From: JAGVSR01 sp033765145
GTDB lineage: Bacteria > Pseudomonadota > Alphaproteobacteria > Rhizobiales > Hyphomicrobiaceae
DNA length: 64,000 bases
Assembly (NCBI GenBank): GCA_033765145.1
Contig: JANRIH010000028.1
Span: 124,001-188,000, forward strand
Reading direction: 5' to 3'
The position numbers and the translations under genes are program-made. Positions 25,280-33,889 of this stretch are shown piece after piece. The notes beneath the pieces were generated by a model. The model saw only the letters and a program-made list of their open reading frames with translations. It made no database searches and had not been told where the DNA came from. Within the stretch, counting starts at the first letter, position 1; each line of letters opens with the position of its first letter.

Positions 25280-26584
25280 TCAGCCGGACCTGTCATCGTC
25301 GGCGATGGGGACCAATCGCGAGGCCATGATCTTGTCGATGCGCCGGCCGTCGAGATCGATGACTTCGAAGCGCCAACCCATGGTCTCAAGAACCTCGCCC
25401 GTCTTCGGTAGATGCTCGAGTGCCGCCAGTACAAAGCCGGCCGCGGTTTGGTATTCGCGCGGCTTCGGCAATGTAAGACCCAGCACGTCGGCCATCTCGT
25501 CGGCGGCCATGGAGCCAGCTATCAGCCACGAGCCATCGGCGCGTTCTACGGCCATCGGCTCTTCACCTTCGGCATCGGCCTTGAACACGCCCGCGATCGC
25601 TTCGAGGATGTCGGCGGGCGAGACGAGGCCCTGGAAATGTCCATACTCATCATGGATGAGAGCCATTGGCACTTCGGCATCGCGGAGAACGGTCAGGATA
25701 TCCAAGGCATCGGTCGTGTCGGGAACGATCGGAGCTTTGCGAACGTGCTTTTTGACGTCGAGTTCATGACCGGAGAGCAGGCTCGCCAGGACCTCGCGGG
25801 TAGCGATGACACCGATCATCTGGTCGACGGTCCCTTCCGCGGCCGGAATGCGCGAGTGAACGGTCGAGCGCAGGCGTTCGCGGATCGCCTCATCGCTGGC
25901 CGTTACGTCGACCCATTCGACGTCCGTGCGCGGTGTCATGAGGCCCGCGACCCGTCGATCGGCGAGGCGCATCACGCCTGAAATCATTGCGCGTTCGCCG
26001 GTTTCGATGACGCCGGCCGACTCGGCTTCCGCCATCAGTGTCTTGATTTCTTCCTCGGTGACGCGGTCCTCGCTTTCGGTCGTCTGGCCGAACAGGCGGA
26101 ATACGAGTTTCGTCGAAGTGTCGAGAAGCGAGACGAAGGGCGTGGCGATGGTCGAGACAAGCTGCATGGCCGGCGCCACGGTGCAGGCGATCGCTTCGGG
26201 GTTGCGGAGTGCGAGCGTCTTTGGGACGAGTTCACCCGCGATCACCGACAGGTAGGTTATGACCACGATCACGAAGCCGTATCCGAGCCAGTTGGCCCAG
26301 GCCGGAGTCACGCCCTGGCTTGTCAAGAACGCGGCAGCGCTATCTCCGAAAGCCTCGCCGGAATATGCGCCGTTGACGATGCCGATGAGTGTGATGCCGA
26401 TCTGGACAGCTGACAGGAAGCGGCTCGGGTCGGCGGCGAGGTCGAGCGCGCTCCGCGCGCCGGAGCGGCCCTGAGCGGCCATGGACTTCAAGCGGGTTTG
26501 TCGCGAGGAGACGACGGCCAGTTCAGAGAGGGCAAACAGTCCATTGAGGACGATGAGCCCGGCAACGATGAAAGCCTCGAACAC
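25280..26584 (-). CDS. CNNM/CBS-domain transporter of the CorC/HlyC ('hemolysin') family
   Basis: A 434-residue inner-membrane protein starting at a GTG. The N-terminal CNNM (DUF21) domain has about four hydrophobic segments (from FIVAGLIVLNGLFALSE through GYGFVIVVITYLSVI), then two CBS motifs (VAGLMTPRTDVEWVD and DILTVLRDAEVPMALIHDEYG) and a C-terminal CorC/HlyC domain ending around DGRRIDKIMASRL. Members are linked to Mg2+ or Co2+ transport; the 'hemolysin' name is historical. It lies between trmD and rplS, 82 bp after trmD. Confidence 0.92.
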   Translation of the reverse strand: MFEAFIVAGLIVLNGLFALSELAVVSSRQTRLKSMAAQGRSGARSALDLAADPSRFLSAVQIGITLIGIVNGAYSGEAFGDSAAAFLTSQGVTPAWANWLGYGFVIVVITYLSVIAGELVPKTLALRNPEAIACTVAPAMQLVSTIATPFVSLLDTSTKLVFRLFGQTTESEDRVTEEEIKTLMAEAESAGVIETGERAMISGVMRLADRRVAGLMTPRTDVEWVDVTASDEAIRERLRSTVHSRIPAAEGTVDQMIGVIATREVLASLLSGHELDVKKHVRKAPIVPDTTDALDILTVLRDAEVPMALIHDEYGHFQGLVSPADILEAIAGVFKADAEGEEPMAVERADGSWLIAGSMAADEMADVLGLTLPKPREYQTAAGFVLAALEHLPKTGEVLETMGWRFEVIDLDGRRIDKIMASRLVPIADDDRSG

Positions 26585-26666
26585 GCAGTGCCGGCCTGGA
26601 CATCACATCCAGGTCCGCTCCAATCCATTGACGACGCCGGCACCGTAGGGTGCATGTCTTCGCCGG

Positions 26667-27416
26667 TCAATTGCGGTCATCCGGCTTCGATGGCGTGCGC
26701 CGTGTTCGCGCGGCGATGTCGGGCCGGCGTTCGGCGGTCAGGCGGGTCGATTGCGCCCTGCGCCAAGACGCGATGCGGGCATGATCGCCCGACAGCAGGA
26801 TATCTGGAATTGAATGCCCTTCCCACTCACGCGGTCGCGTAAACTGCGGATGCTCGAGAAGGCCCGCCTCGAAACTCTCCTCCGTCAAGCTTTCGGGAGC
26901 GCCGACGACGCCCGGCAGCAGCCGGACGCAGGCATCGATCAGAACCATCGCGGCCAGTTCGCCGCCGGAAAGGACATAGTCGCCGATCGACACTTCACGC
27001 AGGTTGCGCGCTTCGATGATGCGCTCGTCGACGCCTTCAAAGCGGCCGGCCAGGAGAAGGCATCCCGGACCCGAGGCGAGTTCGCGTGCGAGACCTTGCG
27101 TCAGGGGCTCGCCACGCGGCGAGAGATAGATGCGGGGAACATCGGGGCCGAATGCCTCGACGGAATCGATCGCAGCCGCGACGACGTCGGCGCGCAGCAC
27201 CATGCCTGCGCCGCCGCCCGCCGGTGTGTCGTCGACCTGGCGGTGGCGTCCTATGCCGAATTGGCGAAGGTCGGTGGTGTCGAGGGTCCAGAGTCCGGCC
27301 TGGAGTGCCTGACCGACGAGCGAAACCGACAGCGGGCCCGGAAACATCTCTGGAAAGAGCGTCACCACATGGGCGCGCCACGGTTTCCGGCCATCGCTCT
27401 CGGGGAAATGGGCCAT
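26667..27416 (-). CDS. trmD: tRNA (guanine(37)-N1)-methyltransferase
   Basis: A 249-residue SPOUT-class enzyme that methylates G37 next to the anticodon. Recognisable blocks are VVTLFPEMFPGPL, DDTPAGGGAGMVLRADVV, YLSPRGEPLTQGLARELA, AGRFEGVDERI and SIGDYVLSGGELAAMVLIDA. The usual Cys before GRFEG is Ala here. In most bacteria it sits in rpsP-rimM-trmD-rplS; here DUF1330 and pyrF lie upstream, and a CorC-like gene plus an unknown gene separate it from rplS. Confidence 0.96.
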   Translation of the reverse strand: MAHFPESDGRKPWRAHVVTLFPEMFPGPLSVSLVGQALQAGLWTLDTTDLRQFGIGRHRQVDDTPAGGGAGMVLRADVVAAAIDSVEAFGPDVPRIYLSPRGEPLTQGLARELASGPGCLLLAGRFEGVDERIIEARNLREVSIGDYVLSGGELAAMVLIDACVRLLPGVVGAPESLTEESFEAGLLEHPQFTRPREWEGHSIPDILLSGDHARIASWRRAQSTRLTAERRPDIAARTRRTPSKPDDRN

Positions 27417-27422
27417 GCCCGA

Positions 27423-27710
27423 TCAGACACCTTCGACGACGGTGATGTCGATCGAGCCGGCACCCTGGCGCAGCGCTTTGGCTTCCGCGTACTCGGGGCT
27501 CGTCGCGTAGCCGATCGCGTGGTCGTAGCTCGGGAACTCCAGGACGACATTCCGCTGCGTGCCGTTGCCTTCCACGATCTGGCACTTGCCACCGCGCACG
27601 ATCGGCTTTCCCTCGAACTTGTCGAGCGCGATCTTCGATTTGGCGACGTACTGTCCCCATTTCTCCGGGTCCGTGACCGTAGCATGTGCGATGACGTAGC
27701 CTTTCGGCAT
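27423..27710 (-). CDS. DUF1330 domain protein
   Basis: A 95-residue protein with the DUF1330 pattern: an N-terminal KGYVIAHATVTDPEKWGQY strand-helix, then VRGGKCQIVEG and VLEFPSYDHAIGYATSPEY. These small ferredoxin-like fold proteins resemble dimeric antibiotic-biosynthesis monooxygenases, but their function is unknown. The gene ends 7 bp upstream of trmD and is probably co-transcribed with it. Confidence 0.88.
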   Translation of the reverse strand: MPKGYVIAHATVTDPEKWGQYVAKSKIALDKFEGKPIVRGGKCQIVEGNGTQRNVVLEFPSYDHAIGYATSPEYAEAKALRQGAGSIDITVVEGV

Positions 27711-27793
27711 CTCTTGTCTCCCTGTGTGTCAGTGGGTGTATCGAATACCTCGGCCGGGAGGCATAAGGGGCGCTCATCGCCTCGGCAAGCGTC

Positions 27794-28510
27794 TCATGCG
27801 TCGTGGCGTACGGCGTCCGCGATGTGCTTCACGAACGTCTCGGCCGCGCGGCGGGGATCGTCGGCCTCCGTGATCGGACGTCCGACGACGATGTGGGATG
27901 CGCCGGACGAGATCGCGCGCATGGGCGTCATGACGCGTTCCTGATCGCCGGCGGCGCTGCCTTCGAGCCGGATGCCGGGCGTCACGATCAGGAAGTCGGG
28001 GCTCGTCGCGGCGCGAACGGCGGCCGCTTCGAGACCCGATGCGATCACGCCGTCAAATCCGGCTTCGTAGGCCATGCGCGCGCGGTGCAGCACGAGTTCG
28101 GCGGGCGACAGCTCGGTTCCCTGCTGGCGGAGATCGGTTTCAGTCAGATTGGTCATGACTGTCACGGCCAAGAGCTTCAGTCGGCTCGATCCCCGCCCGG
28201 CGACCGCGGCGCGCAGCGTCTTCAGGTCGTGGCCATGGACGGTCAGGAAGTCGACGCCCAGGTCCTTGGCATTTGCGACCGCGCGCTCGACGGTATTGCC
28301 GATGTCGAGGAGCTTCATGTCGAGGAAGACGTGCTTGCCTCTGGCTTTCAAGGCGCGTGCGATGTCGAGACCGCCGGCGAAGAGGAGCTCAAGGCCGACT
28401 TTGTAGAAGCTCACATGATCGTCGAGCTCGGCGATCAAGCGCTGAGCGCCTTCACTCGTCGGCATGTCGAGCGCGACGATGAGGCGGCTTTTGGCGGTTC
28501 GGACGGACAT
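27794..28510 (-). CDS. pyrF: Orotidine-5'-phosphate decarboxylase
   Basis: A 238-residue TIM-barrel enzyme catalysing the last step of UMP synthesis. The N-terminal LIVALDMPTSEGA strand and the catalytic block VFLDMKLLDIGNTV (Asp-x-Lys with neighbouring Asp) are visible, with the phosphate-binding VVGRPITEADDP near the C-terminus. It is upstream of DUF1330 and trmD on the same strand. Confidence 0.96.
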   Translation of the reverse strand: MSVRTAKSRLIVALDMPTSEGAQRLIAELDDHVSFYKVGLELLFAGGLDIARALKARGKHVFLDMKLLDIGNTVERAVANAKDLGVDFLTVHGHDLKTLRAAVAGRGSSRLKLLAVTVMTNLTETDLRQQGTELSPAELVLHRARMAYEAGFDGVIASGLEAAAVRAATSPDFLIVTPGIRLEGSAAGDQERVMTPMRAISSGASHIVVGRPITEADDPRRAAETFVKHIADAVRHDA

Positions 28511-28582
28511 CGGATCCGGAGATTCTTCTTGGCTGGTCTCGTCAAGGCACGCGGCCGACCCTAACGGGTTCCGCTTCGCGCG

Positions 28583-29182
28583 TCATCCGTGCAGCACATG
28601 GGCCGCCCGCGCGAGCTTCTGGATCAGGCGCTTCAGCTGCTCGCTCTGGTCCTTGTTCTTGAGATGCCCGTCCTCGTCGTAGGCTTCGTGGGCGCGTGGG
28701 AGGGCGAACTGGTCCGGCAGCACGAGCGCGCCGAGGCCGAGTTCCAAGACCGTGCGGACGGTGTTGAGACCGCGCAGGCCGCCTAGTCCCCCGTTCGACG
28801 CACTGCCGAGTGCGAAGACGCGCGTCTTGAAGACGGCGAGAGGCTCCTCGTCGTCGCGGCGGATGCGGCTCACCCAATCGAGCGTGTTCTTGAGCAGGGG
28901 GGTGATCGAGGCATTGTACTCAGGGCAGGCGATGAAGATCCCGCTGTGGACCTTCATCAGCGCTTCGAACTTCAACGTCGTGTCCGGTATGCTGTCGCGG
29001 GTCTGCAGATCGGCGTCGTAGAGCGGCATCGGATAGTCGCCCAAATCCGCGAACGTCGCGGCAATGCCGTTGGCTTCCGCGATGCGCGCGCCGAGGTCCG
29101 CCAGGCGCTTGTTGTGCGAACCCGTGCGCGAACTGCCGGAGAAAAAGAGGAGACGCGGCGCTTCTGTCTTCTGGCTGGCCAT
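28583..29182 (-). CDS. NADPH-dependent FMN reductase family flavoprotein
   Basis: A 199-residue flavodoxin-fold protein. FFSGSSRTGSHNKRLAD near the N-terminus is the FMN phosphate-binding loop, and CPEYNASITPLLKNTLDW is the conserved isoalloxazine-contacting block of this family (chromate/azo/quinone reductases and general NAD(P)H:FMN oxidoreductases). The physiological substrate cannot be read from sequence. It is the first gene after dnaJ on the same strand, 77 bp away. Confidence 0.92.
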   Translation of the reverse strand: MASQKTEAPRLLFFSGSSRTGSHNKRLADLGARIAEANGIAATFADLGDYPMPLYDADLQTRDSIPDTTLKFEALMKVHSGIFIACPEYNASITPLLKNTLDWVSRIRRDDEEPLAVFKTRVFALGSASNGGLGGLRGLNTVRTVLELGLGALVLPDQFALPRAHEAYDEDGHLKNKDQSEQLKRLIQKLARAAHVLHG

Positions 29183-29259
29183 GTGCAGTTCTCAGTCGAA
29201 GAGGCTCGACGGAGCCTCGATCTCAGGGTTGGGGCGTCGGGCATGCTCGATAAAGCGTG

Positions 29260-30420
29260 TCAGCTCGACTTTCCGTCGCCGCCGAAGAAATCCTTCACAC
29301 GCGCGAAAAAGCCGTGGCTCTCCGGGCTCGTCTCCTTGCGGCTCTCACGCTCGAATTCTTCGAGCAGCTCGCGCTGCTTGCGCGTCAGGTTCTTCGGCGT
29401 CTCGACCTCGACCTGGATGTACATGTCGCCGGTCATCGTCGAACGCAGGACCGGCATGCCCTTGCCCTTCAGACGGAACTGCTTGCCGCTTTCGGTGCCT
29501 TCTGGAACACGTACGCGCGTCATGGCGCCCTCGAGGGTCGGCACCTCGATCTGTCCGCCGAGTGCGGCCGTCGTCATCGAGATCGGCACCTTGCAGAAGA
29601 TGTCTGCGCCGTCGCGCTGGAAGAATTCGTGCGGCTTGATGGCGAGGAATATGTAGAGATCGCCGGCTGGCCCGCCGCGCGCACCAGCCTCACCTTCACC
29701 CGCAAGACGGATCCGCGTCCCATCTTCGACGCCGGCAGGGATATTGACGGAAAGCGTGCGCTCTTTGACGACGCGACCCGCACCTGTGCAGGTCGGGCAG
29801 GGATCGGTGATCGTCTCACCGCGTCCCTGGCATGACGGGCATGTGCGCTCAATCGTGAAGAAGCCTTGGCTCGCGCGCACCTTGCCCATGCCGGAACACG
29901 TCGCGCAAGTCGTTGGCTTGGTTCCAGCGCGCGCACCCGATCCCTGGCATGTCTCGCATGTGACGCTCGTCGGCACGCGGATCTGCGCGGTCTTGCCGGT
30001 CACGGCTTCGGGGAGTGTGATCTCCATATTGTAGCGGAGATCGGCGCCGCGCTCGCGACCCGTGCGGCGCTGTCCGGCCTGTCCGCGCCGGCCGCCCATG
30101 AACTCTCCGAACAGGTCGTCGAAGATGTCCGACATCGAGGACGCGAAGTCGGGACCGAAGCCGCCGCCGGGCCCCCCGCGGCCACCCATGCCGCCTTCGA
30201 AGGCAGCATGGCCGAAGCGGTCGTAAGCGGCCCGTTTCTGCGGGTCCTTCAGAACTTCATAGGCTTCGTTGATTTCCTTGAACTTCTGTTCTGCGGTCTT
30301 GTCGCTGGGATTGCGGTCGGGATGCAGTTCCTTCGCGAGCTTGCGGAACGCGCTTTTCAGTTCCGGCTCGCCGGCGTCGCGAGATACCCCGAGGGTTTCG
30401 TAATAGTCGCGCTTGGCCAT
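29260..30420 (-). CDS. dnaJ: Chaperone DnaJ (Hsp40)
   Basis: A 386-residue type I J-protein: J domain with HPD (ELHPDRNP), Gly/Phe-rich linker (GGMGGRGGPGGGFG), four CxxCxGxG-type zinc repeats (CETCQGSG, CATCSGMG, CPSCQGRG, CPTCTGAG) and C-terminal substrate-binding domains. It stimulates DnaK ATPase and delivers unfolded clients. Its first 64 bp overlap the 3' end of an upstream methyltransferase gene in another frame, so its promoter and weak ribosome-binding site (TTGGAAACAG) lie inside that gene. In most relatives dnaJ directly follows dnaK. Confidence 0.97.
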   Translation of the reverse strand: MAKRDYYETLGVSRDAGEPELKSAFRKLAKELHPDRNPSDKTAEQKFKEINEAYEVLKDPQKRAAYDRFGHAAFEGGMGGRGGPGGGFGPDFASSMSDIFDDLFGEFMGGRRGQAGQRRTGRERGADLRYNMEITLPEAVTGKTAQIRVPTSVTCETCQGSGARAGTKPTTCATCSGMGKVRASQGFFTIERTCPSCQGRGETITDPCPTCTGAGRVVKERTLSVNIPAGVEDGTRIRLAGEGEAGARGGPAGDLYIFLAIKPHEFFQRDGADIFCKVPISMTTAALGGQIEVPTLEGAMTRVRVPEGTESGKQFRLKGKGMPVLRSTMTGDMYIQVEVETPKNLTRKQRELLEEFERESRKETSPESHGFFARVKDFFGGDGKSS

Positions 30421-31403
30421 TCTGTTTCCAAGTTCTCGTCGAGAGCCTCGATGCCCCCCGTACCGTTATAGTACGAGATCATCTGACGCGGGCGGAGTGT
30501 CCGCTCCGCGCGCCGGCCGATGAAGTAAACGCCGTTGGCCCCGTCTCCCGCGAAGTGTCCCCCCGCCCATTTGTCGGCAAAGCGGAGCCAGAAGAACGGG
30601 AGCGTGAGGGCCGTGGCCACTTTGTCGGATCGCACCAGCGACCGCATGAAATATCGGATCGACCAGAACAAGCTCAAGCCCGGTCCGCCATTTGTCCCAG
30701 CGTCCAATTGTGCGAAGTTCTTGAACAGCCAGCGGTGGCCACTCGGCGTGAACCGGGTGAAATCGAAGGCGGCCATGTGCACCTGCTGCATGAACGGCGT
30801 CTCGGCATAGATGAGGCCGTCGGGCTTCAGGACGCGGTGGATCTCCGCGACCACCTGAGGCGGGTCGAGGACGTGTTCGAGGACGGCTTGGATCACGACG
30901 CCGTCGAATGCCCGGTCGACGAAGGGCAAGTGGTGCCCGTCCGCGAGGAGCGCGACGTTGTCGGAGACGTAGATGTCGGTGCCGATCACCTCGACGTCGG
31001 GGGCGTCGTAAAGAACGTCCAGGCCCGACCCGCGAGACCCTCCGCCAACGATGAGAACGCGCGGCCTATTCGCGATTTTCCTCAGGTAATTCAAGAATTT
31101 AAGACAGTTGATCTCGCCGATGGAGCTATCGCCTGCCATCACGAACCCGCGCAGCCGCTCCTTGAGGCCGGGGCGCGTCTCGATGGCCTGTTCGGCCGCC
31201 GACTGCGCGATGCTGTCCCGCGTCATCACGCTGTCGTCGAAATCGATCAGTGCCGGCTTGCCATCGAAGACCGGGAAGCCCTCGCCGTAAAACTGGCAGC
31301 GGGGGTTCGAGCAGGCATAGGCCGGTTCGGAGGCCCGCGGGCGCGTGCTGATCGGTGCGGCGCAGCGGGGGCAGGCGAGAATTCTGATCAGCTCGGGCGA
31401 CAT
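30357..31403 (-). CDS. SAM-dependent methyltransferase with N-terminal Zn-ribbon, inserted between dnaK and dnaJ
   Basis: A 348-residue protein. The start at 31403 gives MSPELIRILACPRCAAPIS, a Trm112-like zinc ribbon with a second Cys pair (CSNPRC). A class I methyltransferase domain follows: VLIVGGGSRGSGLDVLY (SAM-binding glycine loop), VIGTDIYVSD, and FDGVVIQAVLEHVLDP with VLKPDGLIYAETPF. The C-terminal third contains hydrophobic helices. The substrate is unknown; similar proteins act in glycan or lipid tailoring. The 3' end overlaps dnaJ by 64 bp, an unusually long overlap for unrelated functions. Confidence 0.82.
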   Translation of the reverse strand: MSPELIRILACPRCAAPISTRPRASEPAYACSNPRCQFYGEGFPVFDGKPALIDFDDSVMTRDSIAQSAAEQAIETRPGLKERLRGFVMAGDSSIGEINCLKFLNYLRKIANRPRVLIVGGGSRGSGLDVLYDAPDVEVIGTDIYVSDNVALLADGHHLPFVDRAFDGVVIQAVLEHVLDPPQVVAEIHRVLKPDGLIYAETPFMQQVHMAAFDFTRFTPSGHRWLFKNFAQLDAGTNGGPGLSLFWSIRYFMRSLVRSDKVATALTLPFFWLRFADKWAGGHFAGDGANGVYFIGRRAERTLRPRQMISYYNGTGGIEALDENLETEWPSATITKPSGYLATPASRN

Positions 31404-31543
31404 GGCTACGCTCCCGGAACACTCAAACTGCGAACTTGCCTTCAGGCAGGTATAGTTAACAACTAACCTTACCACATGCTGCGACGCAACAGAGCGATGG
31501 TGATCAAAAATCTTGCTGGAAATTCAATTTGGGAAAGTCGATC

Positions 31544-31580
31544 GGCGCGGCCGATGCTGGTCATGCATCCCGGCCGCGCC
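31544..31580 (-). terminator. Hairpin after dnaK
   Basis: A 10-bp perfect GC-rich stem (GGCGCGGCCG / CGGCCGCGCC) with a 17-base loop lies 21-57 bases after the dnaK stop on the minus strand. It lacks a clean T-tract, so it may attenuate or protect the dnaK mRNA end rather than fully terminate. Confidence 0.5.
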
Positions 31581-31600
31581 GCGTTCAGTGTGCAATTCGA

Positions 31601-33532
31601 TCAGGCCGAACGCTTCTTGTCGTCCTTCACTTCCTCGAAATCGGCGTCCACGACATCGCTGTCGTCGGAGCCTGAGCTATCAGACGACCCGGCATCGGAG
31701 CCCGCGTCGCCGCCGGCACCGGCCTGGGCCTTGTAGATCGCTTCGCCGATCTTCATAGCGACCTGAGCCAGCGCTGTCGTCGCGGCGCGGATGCGGTCGG
31801 CATCGTCGGACTGAACCGCCTCCTTCGTCGCGGCGATGGCTTGCTCGACGTCGGATTTCACAGCAGTGACGGCCGGGTTCGACCCATGCTCGGCGATCTG
31901 TTTCTCCGTGTCGTGGACAAGCGCTTCGGCATGATTTTTCGCCTCGACCAACTCGCGCTTCTTCTTGTCCTCCGACGCATGCGCCTCGGCGTCCTTGACC
32001 ATGCGATCGATCTCGGTATCCGAAAGACCGCCCGAGGCCTGGATACGGATCGACTGCTCCTTACCGGTCGCCTTGTCCTTCGCCGCAACGTGCACGATTC
32101 CGTTGGCGTCGATGTCGAAGGTGACCTCGACCTGGGGAACGCCGCGTGGTGCAGGCGGGATGCCGATCAGATCGAACTGGCCGAGCAGCTTGTTGTCGGC
32201 CGCCATCTCGCGCTCGCCCTGGCTGACGCGGATCGTGACCGCGGTCTGCCCGTCCTCGGCGGTCGAGAAGACCTGGCTCTTCTTGGTCGGGATCGTGGTG
32301 TTGCGCTCGATCAGCCGCGTGAAAACACCGCCCAGCGTTTCGATGCCGAGCGACAGCGGCGTCACGTCGAGGAGCAGAACATCCTTCACCTCGCCCTTCA
32401 GAACGCCGGCCTGGATAGCAGCGCCGACGGCGACCACTTCGTCCGGGTTGACGCCCTTGTGCGGCTCCTTGCCGAACAGCTCCTTGACGATCTGCTGGAC
32501 CTTCGGCATGCGCGTCATGCCGCCGACGAGAACGACCTCGTCGATTTCGGCGGCTTTCAGGCCCGCGTCCTTCAAAGCCTGCAGGCACGGCCCCTTCGTC
32601 TTCTCGATGAGGTCGTCGACGAGGCTCTCGAGCTTGGCGCGCGTGAGCTTCAAGGTCAGATGCTTGGGACCGGTTGCGTCCGCGGTGATGAACGGAAGAT
32701 TGATCTCGGTTTGGGCCGAGGACGACAGCTCGATCTTCGCCTTCTCGGCGGCTTCTTTGAGACGCTGGAGGGCGAGCTTGTCTGATCGGAGGTCGATGCC
32801 GTTCGACTTCTTGAACTCGTCGGCGAGGTACGCGACGAGCTTCATGTCGAAGTCTTCGCCGCCGAGGAACGTATCGCCGTTCGTCGACTTCACTTCGAAG
32901 ACGCCGTCACCAATCTCAAGGATCGAAATATCGAACGTGCCGCCGCCGAGGTCGTAAACGGCGATGGTCTTCGCCTCTTTCTTCTTGTCGAGGCCATAGG
33001 CCAGCGCGGCCGCCGTCGGCTCGTTGATGATGCGCAGAACTTCGAGGCCCGCAATGCGGCCGGCGTCTTTCGTCGCCTGGCGCTGGGCGTCGTTGAAGTA
33101 GGCCGGAACCGTGATGACGGCCTGCGTCACAGATTCGCCGAGCTTGGCTTCTGCGGTTTCCTTCATCTTTTGAAGAATGAAGGCCGAAATCTGCTGGGGG
33201 GAATATTCCTTGCCGTTCACCTCGACCCAAGCGTCGCCGTTCTGACCCTTCACGATCTTGTAGGGGACGAGCTTCTTGTCCTTCTCGACCATGGGGTCGT
33301 CGAAGCGGCGGCCGATGAGGCGCTTGATGGCGAACAACGTGCCGGTCGGGTTGGTGACGCCCTGGCGCTTCGCGGGCAGGCCGACCAGCCGCTCGCCGTC
33401 GTCGGAAAATGCGACGATCGAGGGGGTCGTGTTCACGCCTTCGGCGTTTTCCAGAACGCGCGGCTTGCCGCCGTCCATGACGGCAACGCAGGAGTTGGTC
33501 GTGCCGAGGTCGATGCCAATAACTTTAGCCAT
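31601..33532 (-). CDS. dnaK: Chaperone DnaK (Hsp70)
   Basis: A 643-residue Hsp70. The ATG at 33532, preceded by GGAAGA, gives the canonical MAKVIGIDLGTTNSCVAV; the long upstream open frame is a chance extension. The nucleotide-binding domain has AVYDLGGGTFDISILEIGDG, the linker reads VLLLDVTPLSLGIETLGG, and the C-terminal tail is acidic (SDSSGSDDSDVVDADFEEVKDD). It folds clients with DnaJ and GrpE, both encoded nearby. A promoter-like pair is visible 130-155 bases upstream. Confidence 0.98.
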   Translation of the reverse strand: MAKVIGIDLGTTNSCVAVMDGGKPRVLENAEGVNTTPSIVAFSDDGERLVGLPAKRQGVTNPTGTLFAIKRLIGRRFDDPMVEKDKKLVPYKIVKGQNGDAWVEVNGKEYSPQQISAFILQKMKETAEAKLGESVTQAVITVPAYFNDAQRQATKDAGRIAGLEVLRIINEPTAAALAYGLDKKKEAKTIAVYDLGGGTFDISILEIGDGVFEVKSTNGDTFLGGEDFDMKLVAYLADEFKKSNGIDLRSDKLALQRLKEAAEKAKIELSSSAQTEINLPFITADATGPKHLTLKLTRAKLESLVDDLIEKTKGPCLQALKDAGLKAAEIDEVVLVGGMTRMPKVQQIVKELFGKEPHKGVNPDEVVAVGAAIQAGVLKGEVKDVLLLDVTPLSLGIETLGGVFTRLIERNTTIPTKKSQVFSTAEDGQTAVTIRVSQGEREMAADNKLLGQFDLIGIPPAPRGVPQVEVTFDIDANGIVHVAAKDKATGKEQSIRIQASGGLSDTEIDRMVKDAEAHASEDKKKRELVEAKNHAEALVHDTEKQIAEHGSNPAVTAVKSDVEQAIAATKEAVQSDDADRIRAATTALAQVAMKIGEAIYKAQAGAGGDAGSDAGSSDSSGSDDSDVVDADFEEVKDDKKRSA

Positions 33533-33660
33533 CCGAGGTCTTCCTTTCTGTGTCGGCGAACCGGCCGGACCCGTCGTGGGCGTCCGGCGAGACCCGCCCC
33601 GTCCGCTGACGGGATGATCGGGTGTGCGGTCCCCTGGAGGTTCGAGACGTGATGGTCGGG

Positions 33661-33688
33661 TATATAGGGTCGTCAGGGGCGGGTGCAA
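33661..33688 (-). promoter_or_regulatory. Candidate dnaK promoter (sigma-70 or heat-shock type)
   Basis: On the minus strand TTGCAC is followed after 16 bases by TATATA. Read as a heat-shock promoter, the same sequence gives TTGCAC-N13-CCCTATAT, close to the RpoH -10 element CCCCATNT. The start would lie roughly 120 bases before the dnaK ATG. This is pattern matching only. Confidence 0.4.
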
Positions 33689-33889
33689 CGCCTGTGGACC
33701 TGCTGGCCACAAGTCTCGCTCAACGGAGCCCGCGACATGCGGTTGCGGTGGCCGTTTGCGGTTGGCAGTGGCGGTCGGATCGGAAATCCCGAACAACCGA
33801 ATTACCTGATCAAAATCGGATCACCGGACTGGCGAGGTTAGACTTAACGGGCTCTCTGAACGAACGCCGTGGCGGGGTGTCCAGAGGCG

